A stretch of 64,000 bases of DNA from Chromobacterium phragmitis (GTDB lineage Bacteria; Pseudomonadota; Gammaproteobacteria; Burkholderiales; Chromobacteriaceae): assembly GCF_003325475.1 (NCBI RefSeq), contig NZ_CP029495.1, positions 310,001 to 374,000 of the forward strand, read 5' to 3'. Of this stretch, positions 1-9,392 are shown one piece after another. The translations under genes and the position numbers were made by a program. The notes below the pieces were generated by a model. The model saw nothing but the letters and a program-made list of their open reading frames with translations, was not told the DNA's origin and made no database searches. Within the stretch, counting starts at the first letter, position 1; each line of letters begins with the position of its first letter.

Positions 1-686
1 TGGCCAACGGCCAGCCGGTGCCGCGGCTGCTGCGCGACTACTGCCACAGCCACAACGTGCCGCTGATGTGCAGCACGCTGGAAAGCCCGTACCTGATGGA
101 CGTGCTGCGGATCTATCTCGCCCGCGCGCTGGCGGTGTCGACCGTGCTCCATGGCGTGTTCCTCGACGTGTTCGAGATCGGCGTGCTGATCATGGGCGAC
201 TCGGCGATGGGCAAGAGCGAGCTCGCGCTGGAGCTGATTTCCCGCGGCCACGGCATGGTGGCCGACGACGCGGTGGAGCTGTACCGCATCGGCCCGGATA
301 CGCTGGAGGGCCGCTGCCCGCCGCTGCTGCGCGACTTCCTGGAGGTCCGCGGCCTGGGCATCCTCAACATCCGCACCATCTTCGGCGAAACGGCCGTCCG
401 CCCCAAGAAAGTGCTCAAACTGATCATCCACCTGGTCAAGGCCAACGACCAGGCGATGCAGGCGCTGGACCGGCTCAACATCCAGTCCGAAACCCAGGAC
501 ATCATCGGCGTCACCGTGCGCAAAGTCGTGCTGCCCGTCGCCGCCGGCCGCAACCTGGCGGTGCTGGTGGAAGCCGCGGTGCGCAACTACATCCTGCAGC
601 TCAGGGGCATAGACAGCACCCGCGAGTTCATCGAGCGCCACACCAACTTCTTGAGAGACCAGGAAAATGCGCCTGATATTGATTAG
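1..686 (+). CDS. hprK: HPr kinase/phosphorylase (5' end cut off by the window)
   Basis: The reading frame is open from base 3 and runs to a stop at 684-686; the true start lies to the left of the window. The P-loop GDSAMGKS is encoded at about 195-218 and the HprK signature EVRGLGILNIR follows at about 343-375. The family phosphorylates and dephosphorylates a serine of HPr (or NPr) in the cytoplasm. In Gram-negatives with an incomplete phosphotransferase system it sits beside rapZ, as here. The last 20 bases overlap rapZ, so the two are probably cotranscribed and translationally coupled. Identification is firm; only the N-terminal domain is missing. Confidence 0.95.
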   Translation, partial: ANGQPVPRLLRDYCHSHNVPLMCSTLESPYLMDVLRIYLARALAVSTVLHGVFLDVFEIGVLIMGDSAMGKSELALELISRGHGMVADDAVELYRIGPDTLEGRCPPLLRDFLEVRGLGILNIRTIFGETAVRPKKVLKLIIHLVKANDQAMQALDRLNIQSETQDIIGVTVRKVVLPVAAGRNLAVLVEAAVRNYILQLRGIDSTREFIERHTNFLRDQENAPDID

Positions 687-1509
687 CGGCCTGTCCGGTT
701 CCGGCAAGTCGGTGGCGCTGCGCGCGCTGGAAGACTCCGGATTCTATTGCGTGGACAACCTGCCCGCCACTTTGCTGCCCGAGGCGATGACGATGTACGC
801 CGACTTCGGCTACGAAGACATCGCCATCAGCGTGGACACCCGCTCCGGCCCCTCGCTGGGCGCGCTGCCTCAGGTCGTGGAATCGCTGAAAGCCCAGGGC
901 ATCGACGTACGCCTGCTGTTCCTGGAGGCCAAGCCGGAAACGCTGGTCAAGCGCTTCTCCGAAACCCGCCGCCGCCACCCGCTCTCCGATGCCGGCATCA
1001 CGGTGGAGGAAAGCATACGGCTGGAACAGGAAATGCTGGCCGAGGTGCTGGAGCTGGGAACACGCATCGACACCAGCGAGCTGTCGGCCAACGCGCTGCG
1101 CGGCTGGGTCCGCGAGCTGGTGGACGCGGACAGCAGCCGGCTGACGCTGATCTTCCAATCATTCGGCTTCAAGCACGGCGTGCCGCAGGATGCCGATTTC
1201 GTGTTCGACGCCCGCTGCCTGCCCAATCCCTACTATGACCCGCAGTTGCGCCCGTTCACCGGCCGCGACCAGCCTATCGTCGACTTCTTCGCCGGCCACC
1301 AGGAAGTGGCCGAGATGATAGCCGACATCCAGGCGATGATAGCCAAGTGGCTGCCCTGCTACGGCAAGGAAAACCGCAGCTACCTGACCGTGGCCGTCGG
1401 CTGCACCGGCGGCCAGCACCGCTCGGTGTTCATCATTGAAAACCTGGCGCGCCTGTTCGCCGACCGCCAGGTGCTGGTCCGCCACCGCCAGCTCCACACC
1501 GACCACTGA
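667..1509 (+). CDS. rapZ: RNase adapter protein RapZ
   Basis: A 280-residue protein of normal length for the family. The P-loop GLSGSGKS is at residues 8-15 and the conserved C-terminal GCTGGQHRS stretch, part of the RNA-binding half, is near residue 245. In enterobacteria RapZ guides RNase E to the small RNA GlmZ and senses glucosamine-6-phosphate; in betaproteobacteria the target is not established. The start overlaps the end of hprK by 20 bases, and the AGGAAA just before the ATG is a close-set ribosome site. The gene forms the usual hprK-rapZ pair. Confidence 0.95.
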   Translation: MRLILISGLSGSGKSVALRALEDSGFYCVDNLPATLLPEAMTMYADFGYEDIAISVDTRSGPSLGALPQVVESLKAQGIDVRLLFLEAKPETLVKRFSETRRRHPLSDAGITVEESIRLEQEMLAEVLELGTRIDTSELSANALRGWVRELVDADSSRLTLIFQSFGFKHGVPQDADFVFDARCLPNPYYDPQLRPFTGRDQPIVDFFAGHQEVAEMIADIQAMIAKWLPCYGKENRSYLTVAVGCTGGQHRSVFIIENLARLFADRQVLVRHRQLHTDH

Positions 1510-1553
1510 ACCGGGCTAACGGGCCGCGCAGGCCCGTCCCTGGAGAATGCCAG

Positions 1554-2162
1554 ATGCCCCGCCGCAAAACCGTCACCGTCGCCCTCACCGGCGCTTCAGG
1601 CCTGCCTTACGGCCTGCGCCTGATCGAAGCCCTGCTCGCCGCGGACATCCGCGTGTGGGTGCTGTGCTCCCAGGCCGCCCAGGTGGTGGCCAAACAGGAA
1701 ATGAACCTGACTCTGCCCTCCCGGCCGGCTGAAATGAAAGCGTGGCTGTTGCAGCGCTATCCGGCGGCGCCGGATCTGCTGGAAGTCTACGGCCGCGAGG
1801 AATGGTTCGCGCCGGCCGCGTCAGGCTCCAACCCTCCCTACGCGATGGTGGTGTGCCCATGCTCGATGGGCGCGCTGGCCGCCATCCGCCACGGCATGAG
1901 CGACAACCTGATCGAGCGCGCCGCCGACGTCTGCATCAAGGAGCAACGCAAGCTGGTGCTGGTGCCAAGAGAGACGCCGCTGTCCGCCATCCATCTGGAA
2001 AACATGCTGGAGCTGGCCCGGCTGGGCGTGGTGATCCTGCCGCCGGCGCCCGGCTTCTATACACACCCCAAGAGCGTGGACGACATGGTGGATTTCGTCG
2101 TGTCCCGCATCCTGGATCAACTCGGCGTCGAACAGACATTGACGCCGCGCTGGGGGGAATGA
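1554..2162 (+). CDS. ubiX: Flavin prenyltransferase UbiX
   Basis: A 202-residue flavoprotein of the UbiX/Pad1 family. It prenylates FMN with dimethylallyl phosphate to make the cofactor used by UbiD-type decarboxylases in ubiquinone biosynthesis. The N-terminal TGASG (residues 12-16) is the FMN-binding loop, and the CPCSMGALAAI segment near residue 102 is the conserved active-site region. A TGGAG site lies 8 bases before the ATG. The stop codon is one base from the start of nnr, so the two genes are probably in one transcript. Confidence 0.94.
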   Translation: MPRRKTVTVALTGASGLPYGLRLIEALLAADIRVWVLCSQAAQVVAKQEMNLTLPSRPAEMKAWLLQRYPAAPDLLEVYGREEWFAPAASGSNPPYAMVVCPCSMGALAAIRHGMSDNLIERAADVCIKEQRKLVLVPRETPLSAIHLENMLELARLGVVILPPAPGFYTHPKSVDDMVDFVVSRILDQLGVEQTLTPRWGE

Positions 2163-2163
2163 C

Positions 2164-3624
2164 ATGGATGGCGGCCCGATCCTGAGCCTGGAGGCGCTGC
2201 GCCGGCTGGAGCGGGCCGCCGCCGGGCTGGACCTGATGCGGCGCGCCGCCTGGGCCGCCGCCGACTGGGTATCGGCGCGAGCGCCCGCCGGCGCGCCGCT
2301 GCTGATCTGCGCCGGGCCTGGCAACAACGGCGGCGACGCGTTGCACGCGGCGCGGGAGCTGCAGGCCCGCGGCTACCCCACTCTGGTCTACCAGCCCATC
2401 CCGCCGGGCAGCGCGGAATGCGCGGAGGCCCGCCGGCTGGCGGAAGACGACGGCATCGCCATCCTGAGCGCGCTGCCCGAACGCGCCCCCCCTCCCGCGC
2501 TGCTGATCGACGGCCTGTTCGGCATCGGCCTGTCTCGTCCGCTGGATGCCCATTGGCAGGAGATCCTGCGCCGGCTGGACCGGATTGACTGCCCTCGGCT
2601 GGCGCTGGACTGCCCCAGCGGCCTCGATGCCTACACCGGCCAGCCCCAGGGCGCAGCGCTGCGCGCCGACCACACCCTGACTTTCCTCTGCCACAAGCCC
2701 GGCCTGTACGGCGGCCCAGGCGCCGACCTCGCCGGCTCGGTGGAGCTGGCCCCGCTGGACTGCCCTTTCGATCTTTACCCCGCGGCCGAAGGAGAGCTCA
2801 ACCGCCCTTCCGCCGCGGCGCTCGCCCGCTCGCGGGACAGCCACAAGGGCAGCTACGGCGCGGCAGCCGTCGTCGGCGGCGCGCCCGGCATGCTGGGCGC
2901 CGCCCTGCTGGCGGGACGCAGCGCGCTGGCCGGCGGCGCCGGCAAAGTTTATCTATGTCCGCTGGACGGCCGGCTGCCGGTCGATCCGGCCGCGCCGGAG
3001 CTGATGGTCCGCCCTGTCGACGAGGCTGCCGAACTTCCGGCGGCAGACGCTTTCGCCGTCGGCCCCGGACTGGGACAACAGGAGCAGGCGGCGCACCTGC
3101 TGGAACAAGCCATCGCCCGCCCCTGCCCGCTGGTGCTGGACGCCGACGCGCTCAATCTGCTGGCCGCGCGCGACGAACTGGCGGAGCGCGTCGCCGCGCG
3201 CGCGGCCCCCACCGTGTTGACGCCGCACCCGGCCGAAGCCGCGCGCCTGCTGAGATCCAGCGTTGGCGAAGTCCAATCCGACCGCGTGCGCCACGTCCGC
3301 CGGCTGGCCGAGCGCTTCAACTGCGTGGCCGTATTGAAGGGCGCCGGCAGCCTGATCGCGCGGCCCGACGGCTTTTACCGCGTCAACACCAGCGGCGGCC
3401 CCGAGCTGGCCTCCGCCGGCCAGGGCGACGTGCTGACCGGCCTCATCGCCGCGCTGCTGGCGCAGGGGCTGGACGCCTTCGACGCCGCCTCGCTGGCCGT
3501 CAGGCTGCATGGCCTGGCCGGCGACGACTACCGCGCCGAAAACGGCGGCCCCATAGGCCTTGCCGCCTCGGCCACCGCGCCGCGCGTCAGCCGCGCGCTC
3601 AACCGCCTGCTGGCAAGCGGCTGA
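2164..3624 (+). CDS. nnr: Bifunctional NAD(P)H-hydrate epimerase / ADP-dependent NAD(P)H-hydrate dehydratase
   Basis: A 486-residue two-domain repair enzyme. The N-terminal YjeF epimerase domain (about residues 1-210) carries GPGNNGGD at 51-58. The C-terminal ribokinase-like dehydratase domain (about 220-486) carries GQGD at 419-422, the nucleotide/catalytic motif of this fold. It returns hydrated NADH and NADPH to the active form. Length and domain order match the fused bacterial form. It starts one base after the ubiX stop. The neighbours give no special role, and this is a housekeeping repair gene. Confidence 0.93.
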   Translation: MDGGPILSLEALRRLERAAAGLDLMRRAAWAAADWVSARAPAGAPLLICAGPGNNGGDALHAARELQARGYPTLVYQPIPPGSAECAEARRLAEDDGIAILSALPERAPPPALLIDGLFGIGLSRPLDAHWQEILRRLDRIDCPRLALDCPSGLDAYTGQPQGAALRADHTLTFLCHKPGLYGGPGADLAGSVELAPLDCPFDLYPAAEGELNRPSAAALARSRDSHKGSYGAAAVVGGAPGMLGAALLAGRSALAGGAGKVYLCPLDGRLPVDPAAPELMVRPVDEAAELPAADAFAVGPGLGQQEQAAHLLEQAIARPCPLVLDADALNLLAARDELAERVAARAAPTVLTPHPAEAARLLRSSVGEVQSDRVRHVRRLAERFNCVAVLKGAGSLIARPDGFYRVNTSGGPELASAGQGDVLTGLIAALLAQGLDAFDAASLAVRLHGLAGDDYRAENGGPIGLAASATAPRVSRALNRLLASG

Positions 3625-3689
3625 CGCGCTTTGCCGGCAACGGCTGTTTGTGGTTAACATCGACCGGCAAGCCCACCACCCGGAGAGCC

Positions 3690-4604
3690 GTGTTGTCGTC
3701 CGTACCCAATCAGAAAAAAGCCTACGCCTTCGGCCTGGGCGCCGTGCTCGCCTGGTCCACCGTCGCCAGCGCCTTCAAGCTCAGCTTGCAGCACCTCTCG
3801 CCCATGCAGCTGGTGCTGTACGCCAGCGTCGCCTCGCTGCTGTCCCTGCTGTCCATCCTCGCCTGGCAACGCCGGCTGCCTGAACTGGCGGCCGCTTTCC
3901 GGGCGCACTGGAAAGCGTCGCTGCTGTTCGGCGCGGTCAATCCCTTCGCCTACTACCTGGTGCTGTTCGAAGCCTATTCGCTGCTGCCGGCGCAGGAGGC
4001 GCAGGCGATCAACTACACCTGGGCGCTGACGATGACCCTGCTGGCTGTGCCGTTGCTGAAGCAAAAGCTGCGCGCCCGGGACGCCGCCGCCGCGCTGATC
4101 TGCTACCTGGGCGTATTGGTGATAGGCACCCGCGGCCAGTTGCTGGATCTTCACCTCTCCAATCAATTGGGGGTGCTGCTGGCGCTGGCCTCGACGTTGC
4201 TGTGGGCCGGCTACTGGATATTCAACACCCGCGATGCCCGCGAACCGGTGCTGGGCCTGACGCTGAACTTCGCCTGCAGCCTGCCGCTGAGCCTGGCTTG
4301 GTGCGCCTGGCATGGCCAGCTGACAATGCCTGCCTGGCAGGGACTGGCCGGCGCCGCCTACGTCGGCGCGCTGGAGATGGGCTTTACCTTCGCGCTGTGG
4401 CTGTCGGCGATGAAGCTGACTCGCAGCACCGCCAGCGTCGCCAATCTGATCTTCCTGTCGCCGATGCTGTCGCTGCTGCTGATCCACCTGATCGTCGGCG
4501 AACCCATCCTGCCGTCCACCCTGCAGGGACTGGCGCTGATTCTGGGCGGCCTGCTCGCGCAGAAAGTCCCTCGCGGCCGCGCCTCTGCGCAAGCGGCGGC
4601 CTGA
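3690..4604 (+). CDS. EamA/DMT-family transporter
   Basis: About 304 residues with ten predicted hydrophobic segments arranged as two EamA repeats, typical of drug/metabolite exporters in the inner membrane. I place the start at the GTG of 3690 because a CGGAGAG ribosome site precedes it and the first hydrophobic segment begins about 12 residues later. The frame is open far upstream, but only as antisense of no meaning inside nnr. The substrate cannot be read from sequence. It could be an amino-acid or metabolite exporter. Confidence 0.85.
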   Translation: MLSSVPNQKKAYAFGLGAVLAWSTVASAFKLSLQHLSPMQLVLYASVASLLSLLSILAWQRRLPELAAAFRAHWKASLLFGAVNPFAYYLVLFEAYSLLPAQEAQAINYTWALTMTLLAVPLLKQKLRARDAAAALICYLGVLVIGTRGQLLDLHLSNQLGVLLALASTLLWAGYWIFNTRDAREPVLGLTLNFACSLPLSLAWCAWHGQLTMPAWQGLAGAAYVGALEMGFTFALWLSAMKLTRSTASVANLIFLSPMLSLLLIHLIVGEPILPSTLQGLALILGGLLAQKVPRGRASAQAAA

Positions 4605-4690
4605 GCCGCGCGCAGCGGCGGCTCGATCCAGCATGGCATTTCCGGCTCGCTCTGCCTACGATTCAGTGAGGGCAAGAGCAAGCAGGCACC

Positions 4691-6238
4691 ATGAAAAGCA
4701 TCAAGACAAGGTTAATGTTATGGCTGATGGCATGGATCACCACCATTCTGGGGACGACCGGGCTGTATTTCTACATCCATGACTACAACATCGACCAGAA
4801 TGACTTCCAGACTCAGCGCGCCGCCGTGCAATCGCGCCTGTCGCTGTCCCTGCCGCACGGCATCTGGCAACTGGACGACGAGAACGTCCGGCTGGCGCTG
4901 GACAGCGAGCTGAGCTGGCCATCCGTCATCGCCATCAACGTCAAGGGAGAAAGCGGCCTCAACCTGGGCCGCACCCGCGACAACAACGGCAATCTGCGCG
5001 ACATGCTGCCCAATGAGCAGCCCAAGGTCGACGACAAGCTGAGCATCCCCATCATCTACCAGGGCAAGGAGCACCTGGGCACCGCCACCGTATACCTGTC
5101 CCACGACGCCTTGCGCATGCGCGAAGACCAACACCTGATCACCATCATCGCCCAGATCGTGCTGCTGGACAGCCTGATCTTCTTCATCATGTCCTTCAAC
5201 CTGCAGCGCTTCATTTTCCAGCCGCTGGCCAAGCTGCAGCAGGCGCTGAACACCGCAGTCCGCGCGCCGGACGCCAGCGGCGCTCAGATCACGCACCTGG
5301 CCGACGACGAGATAGGCGGCATCGTCAACGGCTTCAACCGCATCGTCGCCCGCACCGCCGCCGATCTGGTGAAACGCACGGCGGCCGAGGCGATCGCCCG
5401 CGAGGAAAAGGAAAAGGCGCAGCAGGCGTACAGCCAGTTGATGGCGACGCAGGAAACACTGGTAGAGGCGGAAAAAATGGCTTCGCTGGGCAGCCTGGTG
5501 GCCGGCGTCGCCCACGAGATCAACACCCCGGTCGGCATCACCCTGACCGCCGCGTCCCACCTCGGCACCGCCACCTCTCACATCAACGGCAAGCTGGAAA
5601 GCGGCAACATCAAGAAAAGCGACTTCCAGAGCTATCTGGAGACCGCGCAGGAATGCTGCGAGCTGATCCTCGCCAACTCCGAGCGCGCCGCCAACCTGAT
5701 CCACAGCTTCAAGCAAGTGGCGGTGGACCAGACCAGCGAAGCGAGGCGCAGCTTCCACCTGCACGACTATCTCAACGAAGTGATCACCAGTCTGAAGCCG
5801 CGCTTCAAGCACACCAAGGTCTCGATAGACATCCAGTGCGAAGAGGACGTGTTGCTGGACAGCTACCCCGGCGCGCTGGCCCAGGTGCTGACCAATTTGG
5901 TGGTCAACGCGCTGATCCACGGCTACGAAGGCGGAGACACGGCCGGCGTCATCCTGATCGAAGCGCATCGCAATGACGGCCAGCACGTGTCAATGACCAT
6001 CAGCGACAACGGCAAAGGCATCTCGGCTGAAAACCTGAGCCGGGTATTCGAGCCTTTCTTCACCACCCGTCGCGGCAGCGGCGGCAGCGGCCTCGGCCTC
6101 AACATCGTCTATAACATCGTGCGGCAGCGGCTTGGCGGCAATATCGAAGTGCATAGCGAGCTGGGGCAAGGCACTCGATTCACGCTGGACATGCCCTGCA
6201 TCGCCCCCACCGTCCAGCACAAGGAGAATGTGGCATGA
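4691..6238 (+). CDS. Membrane sensor histidine kinase
   Basis: A 515-residue kinase with two membrane segments (about residues 8-28 and 147-170) flanking a periplasmic sensor of about 120 residues. A HAMP-like linker, a coiled coil (about 225-262) and a DHp domain follow, with the phosphoacceptor His275 in AHEINTP. The ATPase domain has an N-box near residue 402 (NLVVNALIHG), DNGKG near 435 and a GLGL G2 box. The GHKL architecture resembles kinases of the NtrB/DctB type. Its stop overlaps the start of the downstream HD-GYP regulator by four bases (ATGA), so the two form a two-component pair. Confidence 0.9.
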   Translation: MKSIKTRLMLWLMAWITTILGTTGLYFYIHDYNIDQNDFQTQRAAVQSRLSLSLPHGIWQLDDENVRLALDSELSWPSVIAINVKGESGLNLGRTRDNNGNLRDMLPNEQPKVDDKLSIPIIYQGKEHLGTATVYLSHDALRMREDQHLITIIAQIVLLDSLIFFIMSFNLQRFIFQPLAKLQQALNTAVRAPDASGAQITHLADDEIGGIVNGFNRIVARTAADLVKRTAAEAIAREEKEKAQQAYSQLMATQETLVEAEKMASLGSLVAGVAHEINTPVGITLTAASHLGTATSHINGKLESGNIKKSDFQSYLETAQECCELILANSERAANLIHSFKQVAVDQTSEARRSFHLHDYLNEVITSLKPRFKHTKVSIDIQCEEDVLLDSYPGALAQVLTNLVVNALIHGYEGGDTAGVILIEAHRNDGQHVSMTISDNGKGISAENLSRVFEPFFTTRRGSGGSGLGLNIVYNIVRQRLGGNIEVHSELGQGTRFTLDMPCIAPTVQHKENVA

Positions 6239-7833
6239 GCAGCGACACCCTGCCTCCCGACGAAGACAACTGGCTGCTGGACGACGACAGCGACGGCAGC
6301 GAAGTCGCTGCGCGGCCTTCTGAAGCGCGCAAGCCCTGGAAGGTATTGATCGTCGACGACGAAAAGGATGTCCACACCGCCACCCGCATCGCGCTGCGCG
6401 GCATCAGCTACAAGGAAAGACCGCTGGAGCTGCTGAGCGCCTACAGCGGCGCCGAGGCCTTCCAATTGCTGAAGCAGCATCATGACATCGCCCTTATCAT
6501 GCTGGACGTGGTGATGGAGAGCGAAGACGCCGGCCTCAGGCTGGTGCATCGCATCCGCGAGGAGCTGGACAACGGCGTGGTCCGCATCGTGCTGCGCACC
6601 GGCCAGCCCGGCCAGGCGCCGGAACAGGAAGTCATCCTCAATTACGACATCAACGACTACAAGACCAAGACCGAGCTGACCACCCAGAAACTGTTCACCA
6701 CCACCATCGCGTCCTTGCGCGCCTACGAGAACCTGGTGTCCTTGGAGAAAAACCGCCAGGGTCTGGCCAAGATACTGGAGAGCGCGTCCGACCTTTACCA
6801 GTTGCATTCGCTGCGAGAATTCGCCTCCGGCGTGCTGCGCCAGATCAGCGCGCTGCTCGACATCGGCACCGACGGCATCTTGTGCGTGCGCAACGAGAGC
6901 CATAGCGGCAGGCCGGAGCTGGAAATCCTGGCGGTGTCCGGCTCTTACGAATACCTGGCCGAGTCCGGCGACCTATCCAGCGAGCCGCACCTGGCCTCGG
7001 TGATACAGCAGGTATTCCAGGAAAAGCGCAGCATTTACCAGCACCCCTACGACGTGCTCTACATTTCCTCGCGCAATCGCCGAGAATTCGCCGTCCACTT
7101 CATGCCGCAATGGCCGCTGGACGCGGTGGAGCGCGACCTGCTGGACGTGTTCTGCCAGCGGATTTCCGCCGCCTACGACAACCTCTACCTGTACAACCAG
7201 CTGCGCAGCGCCCAAGAGGCGACGGTGGTCGCGCTGGCGGACCTGGCGGAATTCCGCGACACCGATACCGGCGACCACGTGCTGCGGGTGCAGAAGCTGA
7301 CCGACGCCATCGCCGACGAGATGGTGAGGCAAAACCGCTATCCCGACCTGATGGGCCGCGAATTCATGGACATGGTCGGCATGGCCAGCATCCTGCACGA
7401 CATCGGCAAGGTGGCCACGCCAGACCACATCCTGCTCAAGCCGGGCAAGCTGGACCCGGAGGAGCGGGCGATCATGGAGCAGCACGCGACCATAGGCGCG
7501 CAAATCCTGGCGCGCTCCGCCAAGCTGGTGGAGGGCGCCAGCTACCTGTCGCTGGGGTCGGAAATCGCCGGCGGCCACCACGAGCACTTCGACGGCAACG
7601 GCTATCCCAGCAAGCTGAAGGGGCAGGATATCCCGCTGTCAGCCCGCATCGTCGCCGTCGTCGACGTGTTCGACGCCCTGCTCAACAAGCGGCCGTACAA
7701 GGAACCGTGGAGCATGGAGGACACGATGAAATACATCAACGGCCGCGCCGGCAGCCAGTTCGATCCCCACGTGGTGTCGGCATTGAGCCGCCTGGTCGAC
7801 GAAAAACGGTTGCCGGTCAAGTTCGGCGAATAG
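6235..7833 (+). CDS. Response regulator with DUF3369 and HD-GYP domain (putative cyclic-di-GMP phosphodiesterase)
   Basis: A 532-residue protein. The receiver domain (about residues 35-160) has the acidic pair D41-D42 and phosphoacceptor D91. A central DUF3369/GAF-like region (about 170-330) follows, then an HD-GYP domain (about 335-525) with H388-D389 in HDIGK and G456-Y457-P458 in GNGYP. The full HD-GYP metal-ligand set appears present, so it is predicted to hydrolyse cyclic-di-GMP to GMP or pGpG. It is coupled to the upstream kinase by an ATGA overlap. The signal sensed is unknown. Confidence 0.9.
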   Translation: MSSDTLPPDEDNWLLDDDSDGSEVAARPSEARKPWKVLIVDDEKDVHTATRIALRGISYKERPLELLSAYSGAEAFQLLKQHHDIALIMLDVVMESEDAGLRLVHRIREELDNGVVRIVLRTGQPGQAPEQEVILNYDINDYKTKTELTTQKLFTTTIASLRAYENLVSLEKNRQGLAKILESASDLYQLHSLREFASGVLRQISALLDIGTDGILCVRNESHSGRPELEILAVSGSYEYLAESGDLSSEPHLASVIQQVFQEKRSIYQHPYDVLYISSRNRREFAVHFMPQWPLDAVERDLLDVFCQRISAAYDNLYLYNQLRSAQEATVVALADLAEFRDTDTGDHVLRVQKLTDAIADEMVRQNRYPDLMGREFMDMVGMASILHDIGKVATPDHILLKPGKLDPEERAIMEQHATIGAQILARSAKLVEGASYLSLGSEIAGGHHEHFDGNGYPSKLKGQDIPLSARIVAVVDVFDALLNKRPYKEPWSMEDTMKYINGRAGSQFDPHVVSALSRLVDEKRLPVKFGE

Positions 7834-7844
7834 CCTCCGCCCCA

Positions 7845-7880
7845 AAGCAAAACGGCAGCCCTCAGGCTGCCGTTTTGCTT
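7845..7880. terminator. Bidirectional rho-independent terminator
   Basis: A perfect 16-base inverted repeat (AAGCAAAACGGCAGCC and its complement) surrounds a CTCA loop and carries A/T-rich ends on both sides. It lies between the HD-GYP gene and the convergent trhA and can serve both. Confidence 0.9.
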
Positions 7881-7894
7881 GCCGCGGCCCGCGC

Positions 7895-8512
7895 TCAAGC
7901 CACGTAATTCAGCACGCACATGTATTGACAGATGCTGCCGCCCAGCACGAACAAGTGCCAGATGCCGTGCCCGTGGCGTATCTTCTCGTCGTTGAGGAAC
8001 CAGTAGATGCCTACGCTGTAGAGCACGCCGCCCAGCGCCAGCCAGAACAAGCCACCCGGCTCCAGCGCCTCGATCAGCGGTTTGATCGCGATCAGCACCA
8101 GCCAGCCCATCGCCACGTACAGAATCATCGACAGGATGCGCGTGCGCCTGCCCAGCGTCAGCTCCTGGACAATGCCGAACAAGGCCAGCCCCCAGCTGAG
8201 GCCGAACAGCGTCCAGCCCCAGGCGCCGCGCAGCGTCACCAGCGCGAACGGCGTGTAGCTGCCGGCGATCAACAGATAGATCGCCGAGTGGTCGCACTTC
8301 TGCAGAATGGCCTTGGCCCTGCCCTTGAAGCTGTGATACAGCGTGGAGATCAGGTACAGCGTGACCAGCGTGCCGCCGTACAGGCTGAAGCTGACGATTT
8401 TCCATGGATCGCGCTGCATGGCCGCCTCGACCACCAGCACCACCAGTCCGGCTATCGCCAGCAAGGTGCCGGCAAGGTGGGAATAGCCGTTGAAACGTTC
8501 CCCGCGGTACAT
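7895..8512 (-). CDS. trhA: Hemolysin III / TrhA-family membrane protein
   Basis: About 205 residues with seven predicted membrane helices and the PAQR-like signature: an early H of GYSHL, STLYHS, CDHSAIY and a C-terminal HLFVLGG. The three conserved histidines of the family are thus present. TrhA proteins affect membrane lipid balance; the name hemolysin III is historical. The start is the ATG at 8512, preceded by CAGGGAAAA. The frame stays open further upstream, but the extra 41 residues are unlike the family. It sits alone, convergent with the two-component operon. Confidence 0.85.
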   Translation of the reverse strand: MYRGERFNGYSHLAGTLLAIAGLVVLVVEAAMQRDPWKIVSFSLYGGTLVTLYLISTLYHSFKGRAKAILQKCDHSAIYLLIAGSYTPFALVTLRGAWGWTLFGLSWGLALFGIVQELTLGRRTRILSMILYVAMGWLVLIAIKPLIEALEPGGLFWLALGGVLYSVGIYWFLNDEKIRHGHGIWHLFVLGGSICQYMCVLNYVA

Positions 8513-8630
8513 ATTGTTTTCCCTGGCCGGCGCTCCGCCGGCTTGATGCGTCAAAACGAATTGGAGCGCTCGCGGCTCCGCAGGGTTCCATTGTCCTCTC
8601 CCCGCCGGCGCAAGACCAGCGGTTTGCGCA

Positions 8631-8658
8631 AACAAAAAGCGGACCGCGAGGCCCGCTT
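8631..8658 (-). terminator. Terminator of adk
   Basis: Read on the minus strand, a 9-base stem with one G-U pair (AAGCGGGCC/GGTCCGCTT), a TCGC loop and then TTTTTGTTT lie about 20 bases after the adk stop. Confidence 0.8.
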
Positions 8659-8677
8659 CGTCGCTGGAGAACCGGGA

Positions 8678-9334
8678 TCAGGCGCCCAGCGCCTTCAGCA
8701 CCTCGTCGCGAACGGTTTCCACCGCGCGGGCGCCATCCACCTTCACGTACTTCGGGGCTTTGGCGCTGCCGGCGGCCGCCAGCTTGCCGTAGAAGCCCAC
8801 CAGCACGGCGGTCTGCTCATGGTAGACGGACAGGCGCTTCTTGACGGTTTCTTCCTGGTCATCGTCGCGCTGGATCAGATCCTCGCCGGTCACGTCGTCC
8901 TTGCCGGCCACTTTCGGCGGATTGAACGCGACGTGGTAAGTGCGGCCGGAGGCCAGGTGCACGCGGCGGCCGGCCATGCGCTCGACGATGGCGGCGTCCG
9001 GCACGTCGATTTCCACCACGTAATCGATGTCCACGCCGGCGGCGATCATCGCCTCGGCCTGCGGAATGGTGCGCGGGAAGCCGTCGAACAGGAAGCCGTT
9101 GGCGCAATCATCCTGGGCGATGCGCTCCTTGACCAGGCCGATGATGATGTCGTCGCGGACCAGGCCGCCCGCGTCCATGATGGACTTGGCTTCCAGGCCC
9201 AGCGGCGTGCCGGCCTTCACCGCGGCGCGCAGCATGTCGCCGGTGGAGATTTGCGGAATGCCGAACTTCTCCTTGATGAAGTTGGCCTGGGTGCCTTTGC
9301 CGGCGCCCGGAGCGCCCAACAGGATCAATCGCAT
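8678..9334 (-). CDS. adk: Adenylate kinase
   Basis: A 218-residue long-form adenylate kinase (ATP + AMP to 2 ADP). The P-loop GAPGAGKGT is at residues 7-15, DGFPRT is near 85, and the LID region has GRRVHLASGRTYHV without the four-cysteine zinc site. The start is the ATG at 9334; the longer upstream open frame overlaps kdsB and is not family-like. It is downstream of kdsB with a 58-base gap. Confidence 0.96.
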   Translation of the reverse strand: MRLILLGAPGAGKGTQANFIKEKFGIPQISTGDMLRAAVKAGTPLGLEAKSIMDAGGLVRDDIIIGLVKERIAQDDCANGFLFDGFPRTIPQAEAMIAAGVDIDYVVEIDVPDAAIVERMAGRRVHLASGRTYHVAFNPPKVAGKDDVTGEDLIQRDDDQEETVKKRLSVYHEQTAVLVGFYGKLAAAGSAKAPKYVKVDGARAVETVRDEVLKALGA

Positions 9335-9392
9335 TTGTGTGACTCCAGTCTGTTTTGATTTATGAATTCTTCGCGGAGCGCTCGCTCCCCTC

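Noticed and set aside
2955..3689. Long open frame upstream of the EamA transporter start
   Set aside because: It lies inside nnr in another frame, is Arg/Pro/Gly-rich as expected for shadow frames in GC-rich DNA, and has no family-like sequence.
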